Source: Halichoerus grypus
Lineage: Eukaryota > Chordata > Mammalia > Carnivora > Phocidae
Assembly: GCF_964656455.1 (NCBI RefSeq)
Contig: NC_135712.1
Coordinates: 95,146,294-95,210,293 of the forward strand
DNA: 64,000 nucleotides
Reading direction: 5' to 3'
The position numbers and the translations under genes were made by a program. The notes under the pieces are model-generated. The model saw nothing but the letters and a program-made list of their open reading frames with translations, had not been told where the DNA came from and ran no database searches. This document shows, one piece after another, positions 1 through 11,146 of this stretch (positions are counted from its first letter, which is position 1; every line of letters starts with the position of its first letter).

Positions 1-403
1 CTATCATTAACCACTTCCATACTCAAAGGTGTCCTGGTTTATATAATAAATTAATGGTGACCCTATCCTAACTGAATTTGTAGGATTAGGTATATAAAAG
101 TTGGAGGCATAAAACACTCTAAAATATGACCAGTCTTCTATCTAAAGATGTGCTAAAGCTCTATTCTAAGAACAGAAGAGGGATTGAGAGAGAGGTCTCA
201 TCTCTACTCACCTATATTTTGCCATTTCGGAACAGATTAAAGATTGCTTTTTATCCACCTTGAATTGTCTTGAATTCTAAGGACAGGAGCCAAGTGTGAC
301 CTAAGGTGCATGATATCAATATGGACACCCAATTATCGATACTCTTGCAAAACTTGCATTTTTATACACTAGAAGAAAGAGGGTTATCAAAGCAAAACAA
401 AGA
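1..403. other. AT-rich non-coding stretch
   Basis: I see no gene, recognisable repeat family or RNA gene here. The base composition is ordinary AT-rich mammalian intronic or intergenic DNA. Confidence 0.5.
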
Positions 404-752
404 CAGCCCACCCCTGAAAAACACAGGTTTGAATTGCATGAGTCCACTTATATATGGATTTTTTTCAATAAATACAGTATAGTACTATATATGTATTTTC
501 TCTTCCATATGATTTTCTTAACGCTTTCGTTTCTCTAGCTTACTTTATTCTAAGACTACAGTATATAATACATATAACTTACAAAATATGTGTCAATCAA
601 CTGTTTATATAATAGGCAAGGCTTCCAGTCAACAGTAGGCTATTAGTAGTGAAGTTTTCAGAAAATCAAAAGTTTTACATGGATTTTTGACTGTGGGTGG
701 GAAGTGAAAGAGGTGCCCCTAACCCTTGCATTGTTCAAGGTTAACTGTAATC
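404..752 (+). mobile_element. Tigger/MER2-type DNA transposon copy
   Basis: This is a non-autonomous DNA transposon fossil of the TcMar-Tigger group. The sequence follows the MER2 pattern as I remember it: a start around 'acaggtttgaattgcatg', 'gtccacttatatatggat', a middle section with 'ctagcttactttatt' and 'acagtatataatacatata', then 'aggcttccagtcaacagtagg', and a right end with 'cattgttcaaggttaactgta' that complements the degraded left end. It is about 350 bp, close to full family length, with no coding capacity. The left terminus is more decayed than the right. The family assignment is from memory of the consensus, not from a search. Confidence 0.7.
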
Positions 753-2460
753 TCTATTGGTGCACGGAGCAAGGCTGTGTTTTAGTATCTTAAGTTTGTA
801 GTAAATAATTGGATGCATTCTCCACTTCCATACAAATTTTTAAAATAATTATTTTCATGTATGCTAATATACAATTTCATTTTCATTTTCCTAGGTTGGT
901 CTAAGAACCTAGAATCCTAGATTGGTCTAGGAATATATAATTTGTTCTGTTTTCTAGCCAAAGTCAAAAATAATAGATTACAAATTAATATAAATTACTC
1001 TAAAACTAAAATCAGTATCTTTGGAAATATTTCTTCAAAAGGCAATGGGAATTTGTTTGCCCATTTCCACACCCCTTCCAGGTGGTACACTGTTTAATTC
1101 ATTCGACTAGATTCTCAGAAAAAGCTCTTGTTAAAATAAATCAATCCATGAGAGTTTATTGTGGATTTTATATTGCCATGATGAGTAATTAGACCAAAAT
1201 CATTATGGTCATGCAAAATGGTAAGTTTTTCAAAATTTTAAGCAAAATAATTTCTTTTACTGCTTGTCATATAGTCCTTTGCAGAACCTCAATGTATAAA
1301 AATAAGTAAGGCTGAACTGCTTAATCTTACCCCTCGAGTCTTTCCCTTCCCTTCCCTCCCTCACCCAAGTGTCCCAAGGTACCTCTAATGAACTCAGAGC
1401 TTCATGACTAAGTACAGAAACATACTATAATTTTCTTCGTAGAGAGTTAACTTTACTAGCTTTCTAGCTGATTTCTAAAGCATACTGGTCCTGCTAAAAA
1501 AAAAACACCCAACTAAACATATTCCTACTTCTGTCCCTTTTCGAACTAGAACCTGCTATCCAGCTCTTCTCAAACTCTGGCTGAGCGAAGTGACTTTAAA
1601 GAATGTTGTAGAAGAATAAAATAGTCAATCTCTAAATTATACTTTGGATCAAGTCAGACCACATGAAGTTTACATATACAGACCAAATTAGCTTAGGTTT
1701 TCAGAACAGTGCCTTTGTTGAACCGACACTTAATAAATAACCTTTAGATTTTTTTCCTAAGATTGCTTTTAAAAAGAGCATTTGTTTCAAAAAATATTGT
1801 TGAAGAAATTGCCTTTTAAATCAATGCTCATTATTTATGGTCTCCTGTGATAAATCTCTTTTAAAAACCAGAACTAGGACTAGATCTCCTTTGTCATCTT
1901 GGCTGCCAAGAACCTCAGAGCTAAATTTAAAATTCCGTGGTAATATATATGTTAGATCTTGGGTCTCATACTTGAGTTCTGTTATACCACAGCACCAATT
2001 TCTACTTTTATATACATCTTATTTCTTTCATTATAGGTATTTTAATTGTAAATTCCTTCAGATTCCTGATGGAATAATTAATTGTTCATGAGCCATTAAC
2101 TAACACTGTAATTATATTGGTACAAATCTGTAAATCCAGCTAACAGTATTATAATCAAGTCAATACTGCCCCATCATGCCCACATTATCATTAGCTTTTG
2201 TTGGATGCCTTTTTAAAAATATTATTTACTTCTTGCCTGTCTTCAGAAATATCTCCAAGTTTTTAGAAGATTACCAAAAACAGTTCTATCATAACATATA
2301 AACACATTATCTCAGTAATCTGGAATGTAATTAGTCTAGGTTTGAAAACCTCATTGAATCTTTCTTACTATGCCCTGACATCTTGAGATTTAATTCCCTC
2401 TCAACTATTGTTCTACCTGTCACAGTCTGAAGATCATTTTCCTCTTTTAGTGGTAAATCT
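753..2460. other. AT-rich stretch, nothing recognised
   Basis: No repeat family, exon or RNA gene is recognisable. The 84-codon open frame starting at 1837 has no codon pattern, splice context or similarity that I can recognise, so I treat it as chance. Confidence 0.45.
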
Positions 2461-2465
2461 AATAA

Positions 2466-2693
2466 CAATCATTTAGTGCATATATCAAGCACTATCCTAA
2501 GTATCTTAGAGTATGTAATGCCTCACTAAATTCTCATAACGAGTATCACCCATTTTTACAGATGAGAACACCACAGCCAAATGAAGTTAAGTATCTTACC
2601 CAGGGTCACATGATAGTAAGTGGCAAAGCGACAATTTCACCCCAGGTGGTCTAAATCTAGGGTCCTGGCTCTTAACCACTATTCTGTATTGCT
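2466..2693 (-). mobile_element. MIR SINE, near full length
   Basis: This is an ancient mammalian-wide interspersed repeat in reverse orientation. Read on the plus strand it runs from the degraded 3' part ('ttctcataa', 'acagatgagaacacc'), through the conserved core ('cttacccagggtcacatgatagtaagtggcaaag'-like), to the tRNA-related 5' end ('ggctcttaaccactattctgtattg'). The order and spacing match the reverse complement of the MIR consensus. Substitutions are many, as expected for a copy of this age. Confidence 0.8.
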
Positions 2694-4690
2694 CTTTGGA
2701 ATAGTGTATAAAATAAGAAGCTTGAATTCTGCTGCAAGAGATTAAGTAAAATATTAATAAGAAAGTTATAATAGCATGACTTATATTTTAAAAGAAGGAT
2801 ACCAGGTAAAGTTTTGAAAACAATTTTAATGGCTTCCGAAATAGGGCAGCATTTCATTTTCTTGAGCTATTTAACTATGAGGCTGCCTGAAGATAAGAAT
2901 GGGGAAGACATTGTAAAGGTTCCTTTCCGCTCAGTCACTCTAATTTTTACAATTTCAGGTGAAAAGAGTTTTATGCAAATGACGGGCAATTCCCAAACCT
3001 CTGTTTCTTCAAGTCTAGCCCTTTGTAATTGTTGAAAATCAGTTAAGTATGGTTACTATAACAGATTATAAAATATTATTATTATTCAGACACCATTTTA
3101 TGCAAAGGCAGGGGTAGCAATATAAAGCAATAAAATGGAGGAGGGACATTCTCAAGAGATAAAATTCTTTTGAACATATTTTCTGCAACCAGGGAAAATA
3201 CACCAGCACCCAAAGGAATATGGGAAACTGTACACTACATTTAAGCACAAGCACATTTTCTACTTCTTAATTTAAAAAAGGAAAGGACAGCATTAAAATG
3301 CACATACAAATAAACAGGCCATTTATTTACTTCTACTAATTAACATCTCTTGAGATCTCCAGGGTCTCTTAACATCTCTAGGGCCTCTCTCAAAGGATGT
3401 TCTCATGGCAGGAGAACCAGTGATTCAAAAACTTGCTGAGTCCAGAGGGAGAAATGTCAGAGAAGAAAAGACACCCTAAAAACAAACATGTTAATTAAAA
3501 ACATGAAATAAACACCAGCATCTTCCACCTCTACCCACTACCCCTGGGAGGCCAGGGAAAATAGTCTTCCTGCTTTAAACTTTTAAAGGGCCAAATTAGT
3601 ATGAATTCTCCAGAAACAGTTAACATTTGCTCCCATACCGTCATTACCCCCAAGAAACGCAACTCCTAAAATCAGAGCGAAAGAGCAGGAGTAGAAATTT
3701 CCAATTGCTCCTATTTAAAATACATGAGACACAATGAGTATCACCCCCAAAGAGGCTCTGAAGCTCCCTTGGATGTTTCCAGCAGTCTCAACCAAAAAGA
3801 AATAAACTAAGACAGTTGGGATATCCAAAAGGGAATGTCAAAGTTGGGAGAAGACCAGTCAGGAACAGGAGGAAGAGACTGGGTGAAGCAGTGATTTGAT
3901 TATGCACCAAAACACAGTGGTAGTTAGAAATATGATTCTTGCTGATTGAAAACTGAAAGTGATGGGGTTTAGAACACATTACCCCCAAATATGGCACCTT
4001 GTCATCTGAATATTTTAAGCTGAAAGAGTTTGAGAAAACAGCAGAAGCAGGAAGTTCTGACTTTATCCCCCACCTTCCCTTCTCCCCTGAAGCAGCTCTT
4101 AAGATCATCATATGGGAGTCACCCTTCCTATATCCAGAGAAAAGGAGCATCTTTACCTCCTAGATGCAGGAAACCAAGAAGAATCTGCACACATGGTCCT
4201 TATTAAGTTTCCCCCAATTTACTACATTTACCTCATACTCTTTGTTCTATCATATCTTTCTACAAATGTCTCCTTTTTTTCAGACCTAGCATAAAAACTC
4301 AGCTTTAACCATTTCTTGGGACTTCTCTTCCTTATGAAAGTGCCCATAACATATTAAACTGATATTAAATAAATGTGTATGCTTTCCTTCTGGTTATCTT
4401 TGTCACTCTAATTTTCAGACCCAGCCAAGCACCCTAAAGAGTCAAAGAAAACCTTTTCCTCCCCTACAAAAGCATGGGAAGGAGAAGAGAATAGGAAAAG
4501 AGGAGAAAGGAAGGGGGAAAAAATAATGAAGAACTATAGAGGCAAGATGAAGGTGGAAAGAAAATCAAAGTTGAACAAATTAACTCAAAGAAAACCATTG
4601 TCATGGTACCATTCTGGATTTTTCCTTAATTTTCCTTAAAATACATATGTGTATTTTAAATATAAAAGCACTATTACAAGTTTAGCAAAA
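2694..4690. other. Non-coding stretch, nothing recognised
   Basis: No gene or repeat family is recognised. The only compositional feature is a purine-rich run around 4470-4560. The overlapping 120-codon minus frame at 3788-4150 has no recognisable protein features. Confidence 0.45.
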
Positions 4691-4850
4691 TGTTAAAAGC
4701 ATGGTTTTGGAGGCAAACAACCCTGGGACCGGGTCCATTCTGTCCCTGAGTAGCCGTGTGAACCGAACAAATTACTTCACTACACTGAACCTTGGTTTTC
4801 TCATCTGTGGCATGTTGATAATAAGAGTTATCAAATGATTACTATTTCTC
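4691..4850 (+). mobile_element. MIR SINE fragment
   Basis: The order matches MIR: 'aagcatggttttggaggcaaacaaccctggg', then 'gccgtgtgaac...caaattacttcac', then 'cttggttttctcatctgtggcatg' and 'gataataa'. This covers the tRNA-related half and the core; the 3' LINE-like tail is mostly missing. Confidence 0.78.
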
Positions 4851-6352
4851 CACAAATCTACTTTCAATGTATATCTACAAAATACAACAGTAAGTTATCT
4901 ACAATTTTAACTGCATAGCATTATTTTTCACCTTGCATCATATCAAAGCAGTTTCCATGTTGCCAAGGCTTCATAAGTACAACTTCCAATGCCTGCAAAA
5001 GTTCTGTCTAGCGGATGCATCACCTTCCTATACTGCTGTTTTCAGTTTCTCCTTTTTGTAAATAAGGCAGTTATAAGTATCATCATGCTGATGGTTGTTT
5101 CTTCATATTTTGGATGATTCCTTTACATGCAAAGAGCTTCCCTCTGGAGCAGTGCTGACTCCATAAAGAGCATGAACATTGCTTTTGTCTTCTAACAACC
5201 AGAAGTAAAAATCTAGTTCTGCCCCCACCAATCAAGAGTGTGTGGTTACTCCAGTATTACTAATTACCATGATCTGTAACCAGTGTTTCAGGTTATGTCA
5301 TTTTGCCATCTTTACAGAGGCTCTTGTGTTCTTCAAAGATTATCTTGAGTGAATTCCAGATTCTAGATCAATAGTTAATTCAAGAACCTTCCCAGCACTC
5401 TCACCCCTGCTTCCCAGATAAACACACTTGCACACACACAGTATGGATAGAGTTTCTCTAGAGAGAGATTTTCAGTCCCTATCTGCAATCACCAGGCTTT
5501 CCAATCAATATGAAATGAAAAATTGCAGCCCAGTGTATTCAGCCAAAATTCAACTATGAGATGTTTGTCCATGGCAGTCTGTATATTATTTAATCGAAAA
5601 CTTTATGACAACTTTTTCCATTGTGGTTTGTGATAAATGCAATCAATCAGCAAATATACACAGATCGATCATCTAACTACTTTGAATTGTCTGTAAACTT
5701 GGTTGAAGTGCAAAGAAAAATAAGAACTATAATCCATGTAATCAGTAATGCTGGAGGGAAATCAGACTTGGATGTTTTAAATATGCAGGTGTGAAACACG
5801 ACTTCCTGTTTATTCTCTACTGTCCCTGCAGGCCTGCGGTGTTAACTTTAAGTCAAAAGTCCGCTTGACATTTTTTAAAGAAACTGTCATTTTTCATATT
5901 AATATCTGCTACTTCATATTATTAATATTTATCTACAAAGATTACATCTATTTCCTGTCATCTATAAATCCCATACTAATAGCTTCTGGGACAAATAACA
6001 TTAGGAGTGTGTTACTCTGGATTTAACCACAAACCTTTGAAAGGTCATGATATGCAAGACAGAACTCATAAATAAATAAATAAAACCTCTTCTAAATTCA
6101 TAAGATAGTTGTGCCCATCTGGATTTTGCATGAGATTATCTCTTCTAAAGCACTTCATGTTACTCAGTGAGATAGAGAGGTATAACATAATCTTACAGAT
6201 GAAAGAAGAATAAAATATAAAATGTGGTTTAACATATTTTAGAATTTTATTAAATCATACACCAAAGTATTTTGGAACAGGAAAAGAAAAGATATGAAAC
6301 AAACAATATACAACTATTTTTGCAGGTAATGTGAATGGAGAACATAAGTCAG
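4851..6352. other. Non-coding stretch, nothing recognised
   Basis: I see no gene, RNA gene or family-level repeat in this interval. Confidence 0.4.
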
Positions 6353-6367
6353 AGTCCTACATATTCT

Positions 6368-6506
6368 CTTTTTTTAAGATTTTATTTATTTATTTGACAG
6401 AAAGAGAGAGCACAGAGGGAGAAGGAGAAGGAGACTCCCTGCTGAGCAGGGAACCCAACACGGGGCTCGATGCCAGCCTAACTGACTGAGCCACCCAGGC
6501 GCCCCG
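6368..6506 (-). mobile_element. CAN-SINE (tRNA-Lys-derived), internally shortened
   Basis: This is a Carnivora-specific retroposon moved by the LINE-1 machinery. On the plus strand it reads T-rich tail, 'aagattttatttatttattt', a GA-rich tract, 'ggctcgatgccag' and the head complement 'gagccacccaggcgcccc'. It is about 139 bp, against roughly 200 bp for a full copy; the part normally carrying 'gatcatgacctgagc' is deleted between the B-box side and the head. An imperfect target-site duplication flanks it: 'agtcctacatattct' at 6353-6367 and 'actcttacatattct' just after it. Read from the head, the insertion is on the minus strand. Confidence 0.9.
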
Positions 6507-6584
6507 ACTCTTACATATTCTTAATGACACAAGAGTCTGATATTCTGGAAAGAACATGGTAGACTGAGAGATTTAACTGTATAA

Positions 6585-6690
6585 CTTGATTAAGTTCACC
6601 GTTATCCTAACCTCTCCAAAGATTCCTCATCTGTAAAATGGGATTATAACTCTCTACCTCACTGAGTTTTGTGATAATTAATGTTTGTGA
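6585..6690 (+). mobile_element. MIR fragment
   Basis: The stretch 'cctaacctctccaaagattcctcatctgtaaaatgg' followed by 'tctacctcactgagttttgtgataattaatg' is the MIR core and its 3' side. Confidence 0.75.
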
Positions 6691-7224
6691 AAGTTCTTGG
6701 TCAATTATAATCTATGGATTCTAATTGTGAATCATTTTTCTTTTACTTTCTTCACATGTCATAAGCATTTCCATTTTAGAAATCAATTTTTTTTTCTGTA
6801 TCTTGTAACTGTCAAGTTCTGCATGGATGGTTCACAAATATCACACGATTTTCCTTTGTCCCCAACTCCTGCAATGTTAGCTGGAGATTAAAAGAGACCA
6901 GTTTCATTCATGCAGAGAGTACTTCCTATAGATTTATAAGTTGCATTGTGGATTTTTTCCTAATGATTTGTTTCCTCAAACATTTTCAGAGACACTGGGT
7001 ACAGAAATATAATCAAGACAAAAACACTTGAAGGTGTTACCCTATCTGATAAAGGAGTATTTAAATAAACATACATTTATACAAACATCCCAATTTATGT
7101 AGCCTCTTCCCTCTTAAAGGTTAAGGGCCTTTAAGCTTAAGTCTCCAGGACCTCCAGGAAAGAAGCAAACAGGCATTCGTACAGAGATCAACAAACCTCT
7201 CCATAAAAAGGCAAATTGCCATCT

Positions 7225-7388
7225 ACTATAGCTAGAGCTTTAGAACCAGACAGAGCCAGTCTGAACATTCTAACCTGCAGCTTGTAGGATCTTGTGAAAT
7301 TTGTTACCTCACTGAAGCTGAGTTTCCTGATTAGAAAACCAAGAGAGGAATGGTGAGGGAATAGCAAGGTGCCTGGAATATCATGGAT
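7225..7388 (+). mobile_element. MIR SINE fragment
   Basis: 'agctttagaaccagacagagccag', 'atcttgtgaaatttgttacctcactgaagctgagtttcctgattagaaaacc' and 'aaggtgcctggaatatca' follow the MIR order. The copy is moderately diverged. Confidence 0.65.
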
Positions 7389-7394
7389 TCTGGC

Positions 7395-7600
7395 TAAACA
7401 TCTCTACCTTTCTCCCAAGGCCACCTGAGCTCACCTCCACTAAAGCACTTACCACCATGTACTGTAAACACCTGATCCTTCCTCCACTGCAAGCTCCCTG
7501 TGGACAGTGCCTGCTTCTTATTTATCTCTGTATTCCAGTGCCTGCTATTAGGTGCCACTATTTGGAGATTAATACATCGTCAACACTTGTATAGGAATGG
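7395..7600 (+). mobile_element. L2 LINE 3' end
   Basis: 'aagcacttaccaccatgta' followed by 'tccactgcaagctccctgtggacagtgcctgcttcttatttatctctgtattccagtgcctg' matches the typical L2 3' untranslated end, on the plus strand. It abuts an oppositely oriented L2 starting near 7690. Confidence 0.65.
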
Positions 7601-7689
7601 AATAGCTATTTTCAAAAGAAATAGATACCATTGTGGAGAATATGCAAAGCAATACCGCAATATAATTAATGTTAATATGGCAACATGAA

Positions 7690-8560
7690 ATTCATTTATT
7701 TATTCAACAATTTATTCAACAACAGTATTTATTAGCAACTACTGCCTGGTAGAAACTTTTCCAAATGCTGGGGGTACCGCAGTAAACAAAATGGACAAAA
7801 TGTCCCGCCCTAATGGAGCTTACCTCCTAATGCAGGAAATGGACAATAAATACATGACATAAGCAAAATAGGTAGTATATGAGATCATTGTAAGTGCTAT
7901 GGAAAACATGAAATAGGAAGGGAAAGAGAAAAAGTTAAGATCTTGGAAAGCTTTACTGAGAAAATGACATTTGAGCAAAGACCTTATGAGGGAGAGGACA
8001 GTGTATATGTCTAGAGGAAAAGCATTCCAGGCAGAAAGAACCCTTTCCAAAGCCCTGAGGCAGAATTCCTTGCAAGTGTGCATAGAGTAGGGTGAACATG
8101 GAAGAGGAGAGTTCAGAGAAATAGGCTGTGGGTAGTGGGTGGGTGCTTGATCACATAAGGTCTGCTGGGCCACAGTGAAGACACTGGTTTTTACTCTCAA
8201 TGAGGTGGGAGTCAAGGAAAGGTTTTGAGCAGAGAACTAACATTATCCGACTTATATTTTAACAGATTCACTCCAGGGACAGGGTGGAGAAAAAGGGCAA
8301 GGATATAAATAGGGAGTCCAATTGGGAGGCTACATTAATAACCTGGCTTGGATATGATGATGGTTTGGACCAGGGTAACTACAGTGAAGGTGGCAGGTAG
8401 AGGTCAAAGTCTAGATACACTTTGAAGGTAGAGCTCACAGGTTTGCATATAATGTGCAAACTAGAGAGGAGTCAAAGACTGATGCCTAAGCACTTTGAAA
8501 GATAGAGAATGAGTTGAATGAAAAATACAAGGTTCTGAAATTAAAATACAGGTGGCAACT
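7690..8560 (-). mobile_element. L2 LINE, long 3' portion
   Basis: Read on the plus strand this is the reverse complement of the L2 end. It begins 'ttcatttatttattcaacaa', continues 'atgctgggggtaccgcagtaaacaaaatgg', 'ctaatggagcttacctcctaatg', 'aaaatgacatttgagcaaagacct', 'agcattccaggcagaaagaa', 'aaagccctgaggcagaattcct', 'gttttgagcagagaactaac', 'tttggaccaggg' and 'aggagtcaaagactgatg'. The order is collinear with L2 over about 870 bp, including part of the reverse-transcriptase ORF end. The 131-codon minus frame at 7820-8215 lies inside it and is not a functional gene. Confidence 0.85.
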
Positions 8561-9770
8561 TCTGAGGAATGAAGAATGGCTGCTGACTACTGGCTAGGAC
8601 TTAAATGGGCAAAACATGGCAATTGCTTTGGAGAAACAACCTTTTGCACACAGCTTAAAAAAACATAAAATGTATAAAATGAAGGGAATATTCAGTACTG
8701 TGGTATCCCCACCTCCCTAAGACTGGATGTAAGAAGATACTCATACTCAGATCAGGGGTGTTGGGAGGGACAATACAAGGAGTCAGGGTGTGAAGGGGAC
8801 AACTGGAAGGAATGATCCCAATCAATCACAGAATGGAAATCCAGAGTTCACTATGGTTGCTGGACACAATGCCCTGTGATAGTAAGGGCAGGAAGAAACA
8901 ATAAGTGAATACAAAATGTCCTCCTCCTTGGAAGGAAGACCAATGACAGGACTTCGGAAGCAAAAAGGGTCTTATATCGTTTTTAGGAGAATCACAGGGA
9001 AGCTGGTGTCCGTACATACCTACCTAACCCCCTCCACCAACCCCAAGCCCCAGCATACAACATTCCAGAGCAGGGGATGGAAAGTAAAATTGTATGTAAT
9101 CAAATCTTCAGAAGTCCCCATAAAGTGATATATGCATATGTGTAAACAATGTACCTCTCCATTTATATATGGAGAAAAAGAACAAAAGCAAAAGAGACCG
9201 AGTGAACCTACTTAGCCCGTGACCATGGAAAAACAGTTAACTTCTCACTAAAAGAGGGAAAAAAGGAAACTTTGAAAAGAGCTATAATCATATCAAAGTA
9301 ACCTCCCTCTTCCTCCGCATTTTAGTTGCTTTGTGTCTAGGGGAATGAAATAGTGAAGACATGCTATAAATGTGAATGAATGAGTGAATGAAATGTTAAT
9401 CATACACTCCACAATTCAACTAACAAAGGTGTATGTTTTACTTTATTTAATAACAGTACATGAAAAAGATTATATTCCTTCCTTCCCCAAATGGAAGAAA
9501 CACACACACACAGTGTTGTAGTCTCCAGCGCCTAAAATATACTAATTTTCAAAATTTAATAATCCAGTTCCCATAGCAACCATAAATCAGTCTTTTGAAG
9601 GACACATAGGAAGGATATTCTGGCTGGAAACAACATTCTTTGACCACTGAGAAAAATGAAACCAAAGCCAAATTATAGTAACCCAAGATAGGATTGTTTT
9701 AAAGGTCCCAAGTTTCTTCTCTTTGACAGTATTAATGCTAAAGTAGACAGGACATCCGCATGCTAAGGAA
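8561..9770. other. Non-coding stretch with a short CA run
   Basis: Nothing gene-like is recognised. A short (CA)n run lies near 9497-9511, and an imperfect GAATGAAT-like run near 9373-9391. Confidence 0.45.
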
Positions 9771-9781
9771 ACCTTGAATTC

Positions 9782-9877
9782 AAAGCCGAGAGCGGAACGC
9801 GAGGAGGCACCGCCTGGCTGGCCGCCCTGGAGCCTCCCCGCGGCGCTGGTGATTGCCTGTCGATCTGAGCTGCACCC
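9782..9877. promoter_or_regulatory. Small CpG cluster
   Basis: About ten CpG dinucleotides fall within roughly 90 bases ('gccgag', 'agcggaacgcgag', 'accgcc', 'gccgcc', 'ccccgcggcgc', 'gtcgat'), while the surrounding kilobases have almost none. This is the second-densest CpG patch after the 29.4-31 kb island. It is too short to meet normal CpG-island criteria. It could be a minor promoter, an enhancer, an exon, or the remnant of a GC-rich insertion. No repeat family was recognised. Confidence 0.45.
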
Positions 9878-10006
9878 AGCCTCCTGTCCACACCTGCTAG
9901 GTCAGTAGAGAACTTGTACCAGGCTTTGGCTGTGCTCTTTTGGGCAACCCCATTTCCTAACATATGCAGCGCGATGCATTTTCACTGTATCTTTCATCTC
10001 TTTCAG

Positions 10007-10077
10007 AATTCAAACGCGTATCAACAGAGCTAAATTTCCACACACTCCACTTCAAATTATTGCCAGAAAACCTTCAC
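10007..10077 (+). other. Candidate 71-bp exon (AG...GTAAGT)
   Basis: A pyrimidine-rich tract ending in CAG (9989-10006, 'tatctttcatctctttcag') is followed by 71 bases and then GTAAGT (10078-10083). The segment is open in the frame that begins by completing a codon with its first two bases and ends at a codon boundary; it translates to EFKRVSTELNFHTLHFKLL followed by PENLH. The acceptor is good. The donor has a weak -1 base (C). The CpG cluster lies 130-220 bases upstream, and a weaker TAG|GTCAGT donor match lies between them near 9899. I do not recognise the peptide. A chance pairing of splice signals is quite possible. Confidence 0.25.
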
Positions 10078-10504
10078 GTAAGTCTCCCGATTTGCTTGGG
10101 AACTAAGACTAAGGAATGTGAATGTCTCTTACTATGTAACTTTAAGCAGAATATTGGAAACTTCAAGCATCTGTTAGTATTCACAAATTGGTGATAAAAT
10201 GAAATAGACTAAATGAACTCTAAAGTTGCTAGAAAAACAGCATCTATGACTTCGCAAGTATGCTTTCGCCAGCCACAAACAACACTTTGGAGTTCTTTAT
10301 TGTTAAGCCTAAAATGCACCCAATTAATTGGACGGAAAAGAGCACTTATCCAGGGAAACTTAGAGTTCGATCTACTTTTTTTAAACACTGCCTTCTAACA
10401 TTCCTTAACACAAATTCATTGAGCTCTCTTTGGTGCTGTGTACTTTTTGTGTCTCTCCAATGACTTCCCAGCTCCTGTCCTCTGAAATTTCTCACTTTGA
10501 TTGA

Positions 10505-10695
10505 TGGAAGGAGGTGAGCGGGGGATGGGCTAAATGGGGGATGGGCTAAATGGGGGATGGGCATTAAGGAGGGCTCTTGTTATGATGAGCACTGGGTGTT
10601 ATATGTAAGTGGTGAATTACTAAGCTCTACTCCTTAAACCAATATTATACTGTATGTTAACTAACTAGAATTTAAATAAAAATTTGGGAAAAAAA
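10505..10695 (+). mobile_element. LINE-1 3' end (carnivore type)
   Basis: 'gggcattaaggagggctcttgttatgatgagcactgggtgttatatgtaag' followed by 'taaaccaatattatactgtatgttaactaactagaatttaaataaaa' is the carnivore L1 3' UTR end, and an A-rich tail follows. The upstream end contains a short 16-bp tandem repeat (listed separately). Confidence 0.85.
10520..10562. repeat. 16-bp tandem repeat, 2.7 copies
   Basis: The unit gggggatgggctaaat is present exactly at 10520-10535 and 10536-10551, with a third partial unit at 10552-10562. It is inside the L1 3' UTR and is probably a small slippage expansion of its G-rich tract. Confidence 0.9.
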
Positions 10696-10796
10696 AAGAA
10701 AAATGATCTAATGTAAATATAAAAATTTATGAATAAAATAGATTAGAAATAAAAAAATAAATTAAAAAAATAAAAAAATAAAATTTCTCCCTTTGG

Positions 10797-10916
10797 GGGC
10801 ACCTAGCTAGCTGGGTCAGTGGGGCATGCAACTCTTGATCTCAGGGTTGTGGGTTCCAGTCCCACACTGGGTATAGCGATTCCTTCAAAAGGTAAAAATC
10901 TTTAAATAAATAAATA
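10797..10916 (+). mobile_element. CAN-SINE, short tRNA-like form
   Basis: 'ggggcacctagctagctgggtcagtggggcatgc', then 'tgatctcagggttgtgggttccagtccc', then 'aaaatctttaaataaataaata'. A Pol III B-box match (GGTTCCAGTCC) lies at 10852-10862; the A-box side is degenerate. The copy lacks the long CT-rich middle part. It sits between two L1 3' segments. Confidence 0.85.
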
Positions 10917-11146
10917 TCTTGATGAAGTCCCAATAGTTCATTTTTGCCCTTGCTTCCCTTGCCTTTGGCGATGTTTCTAGGAAGAATTTACTGCAGCTGA
11001 GGTCGAAGAGGTTGCTGCCTGTGTTCTCCTTTAGGATTTTGATGGACTCCTGTCTCACATTTAGGTCTTTCAACCATTTTGAGTCTATTTTTGTGTGTGG
11101 TGTAAGAAAATGGTCCAGTTTCATTCTTCTGCATGTGGCTGTCCAA
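10914..11146 (-). mobile_element. LINE-1 ORF2 segment, inverted 5' half
   Basis: Read on the minus strand this is L1 ORF2: the frame includes the stretches [32 protein letters not shown] and AKMNYWDFIKI, a region just upstream of the segment that continues in the plus orientation at 11147. It is therefore the 5' part of the same L1 insertion in inverted orientation, the usual product of twin priming. It is open over about 70 codons but has no start context and is not a gene. Confidence 0.85.

Noticed and set aside
7820..8215. 131-codon minus-strand frame
   Set aside because: Lies entirely within an antisense L2 remnant, and its residues do not form a recognisable intact reverse-transcriptase domain.
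10797..10916. tRNA-like sequence with a B box
   Set aside because: It is a CAN-SINE: the A-box side is degenerate, there is no cloverleaf, and a SINE tail is present. Not a functional tRNA gene. The same applies to the other SINE copies.
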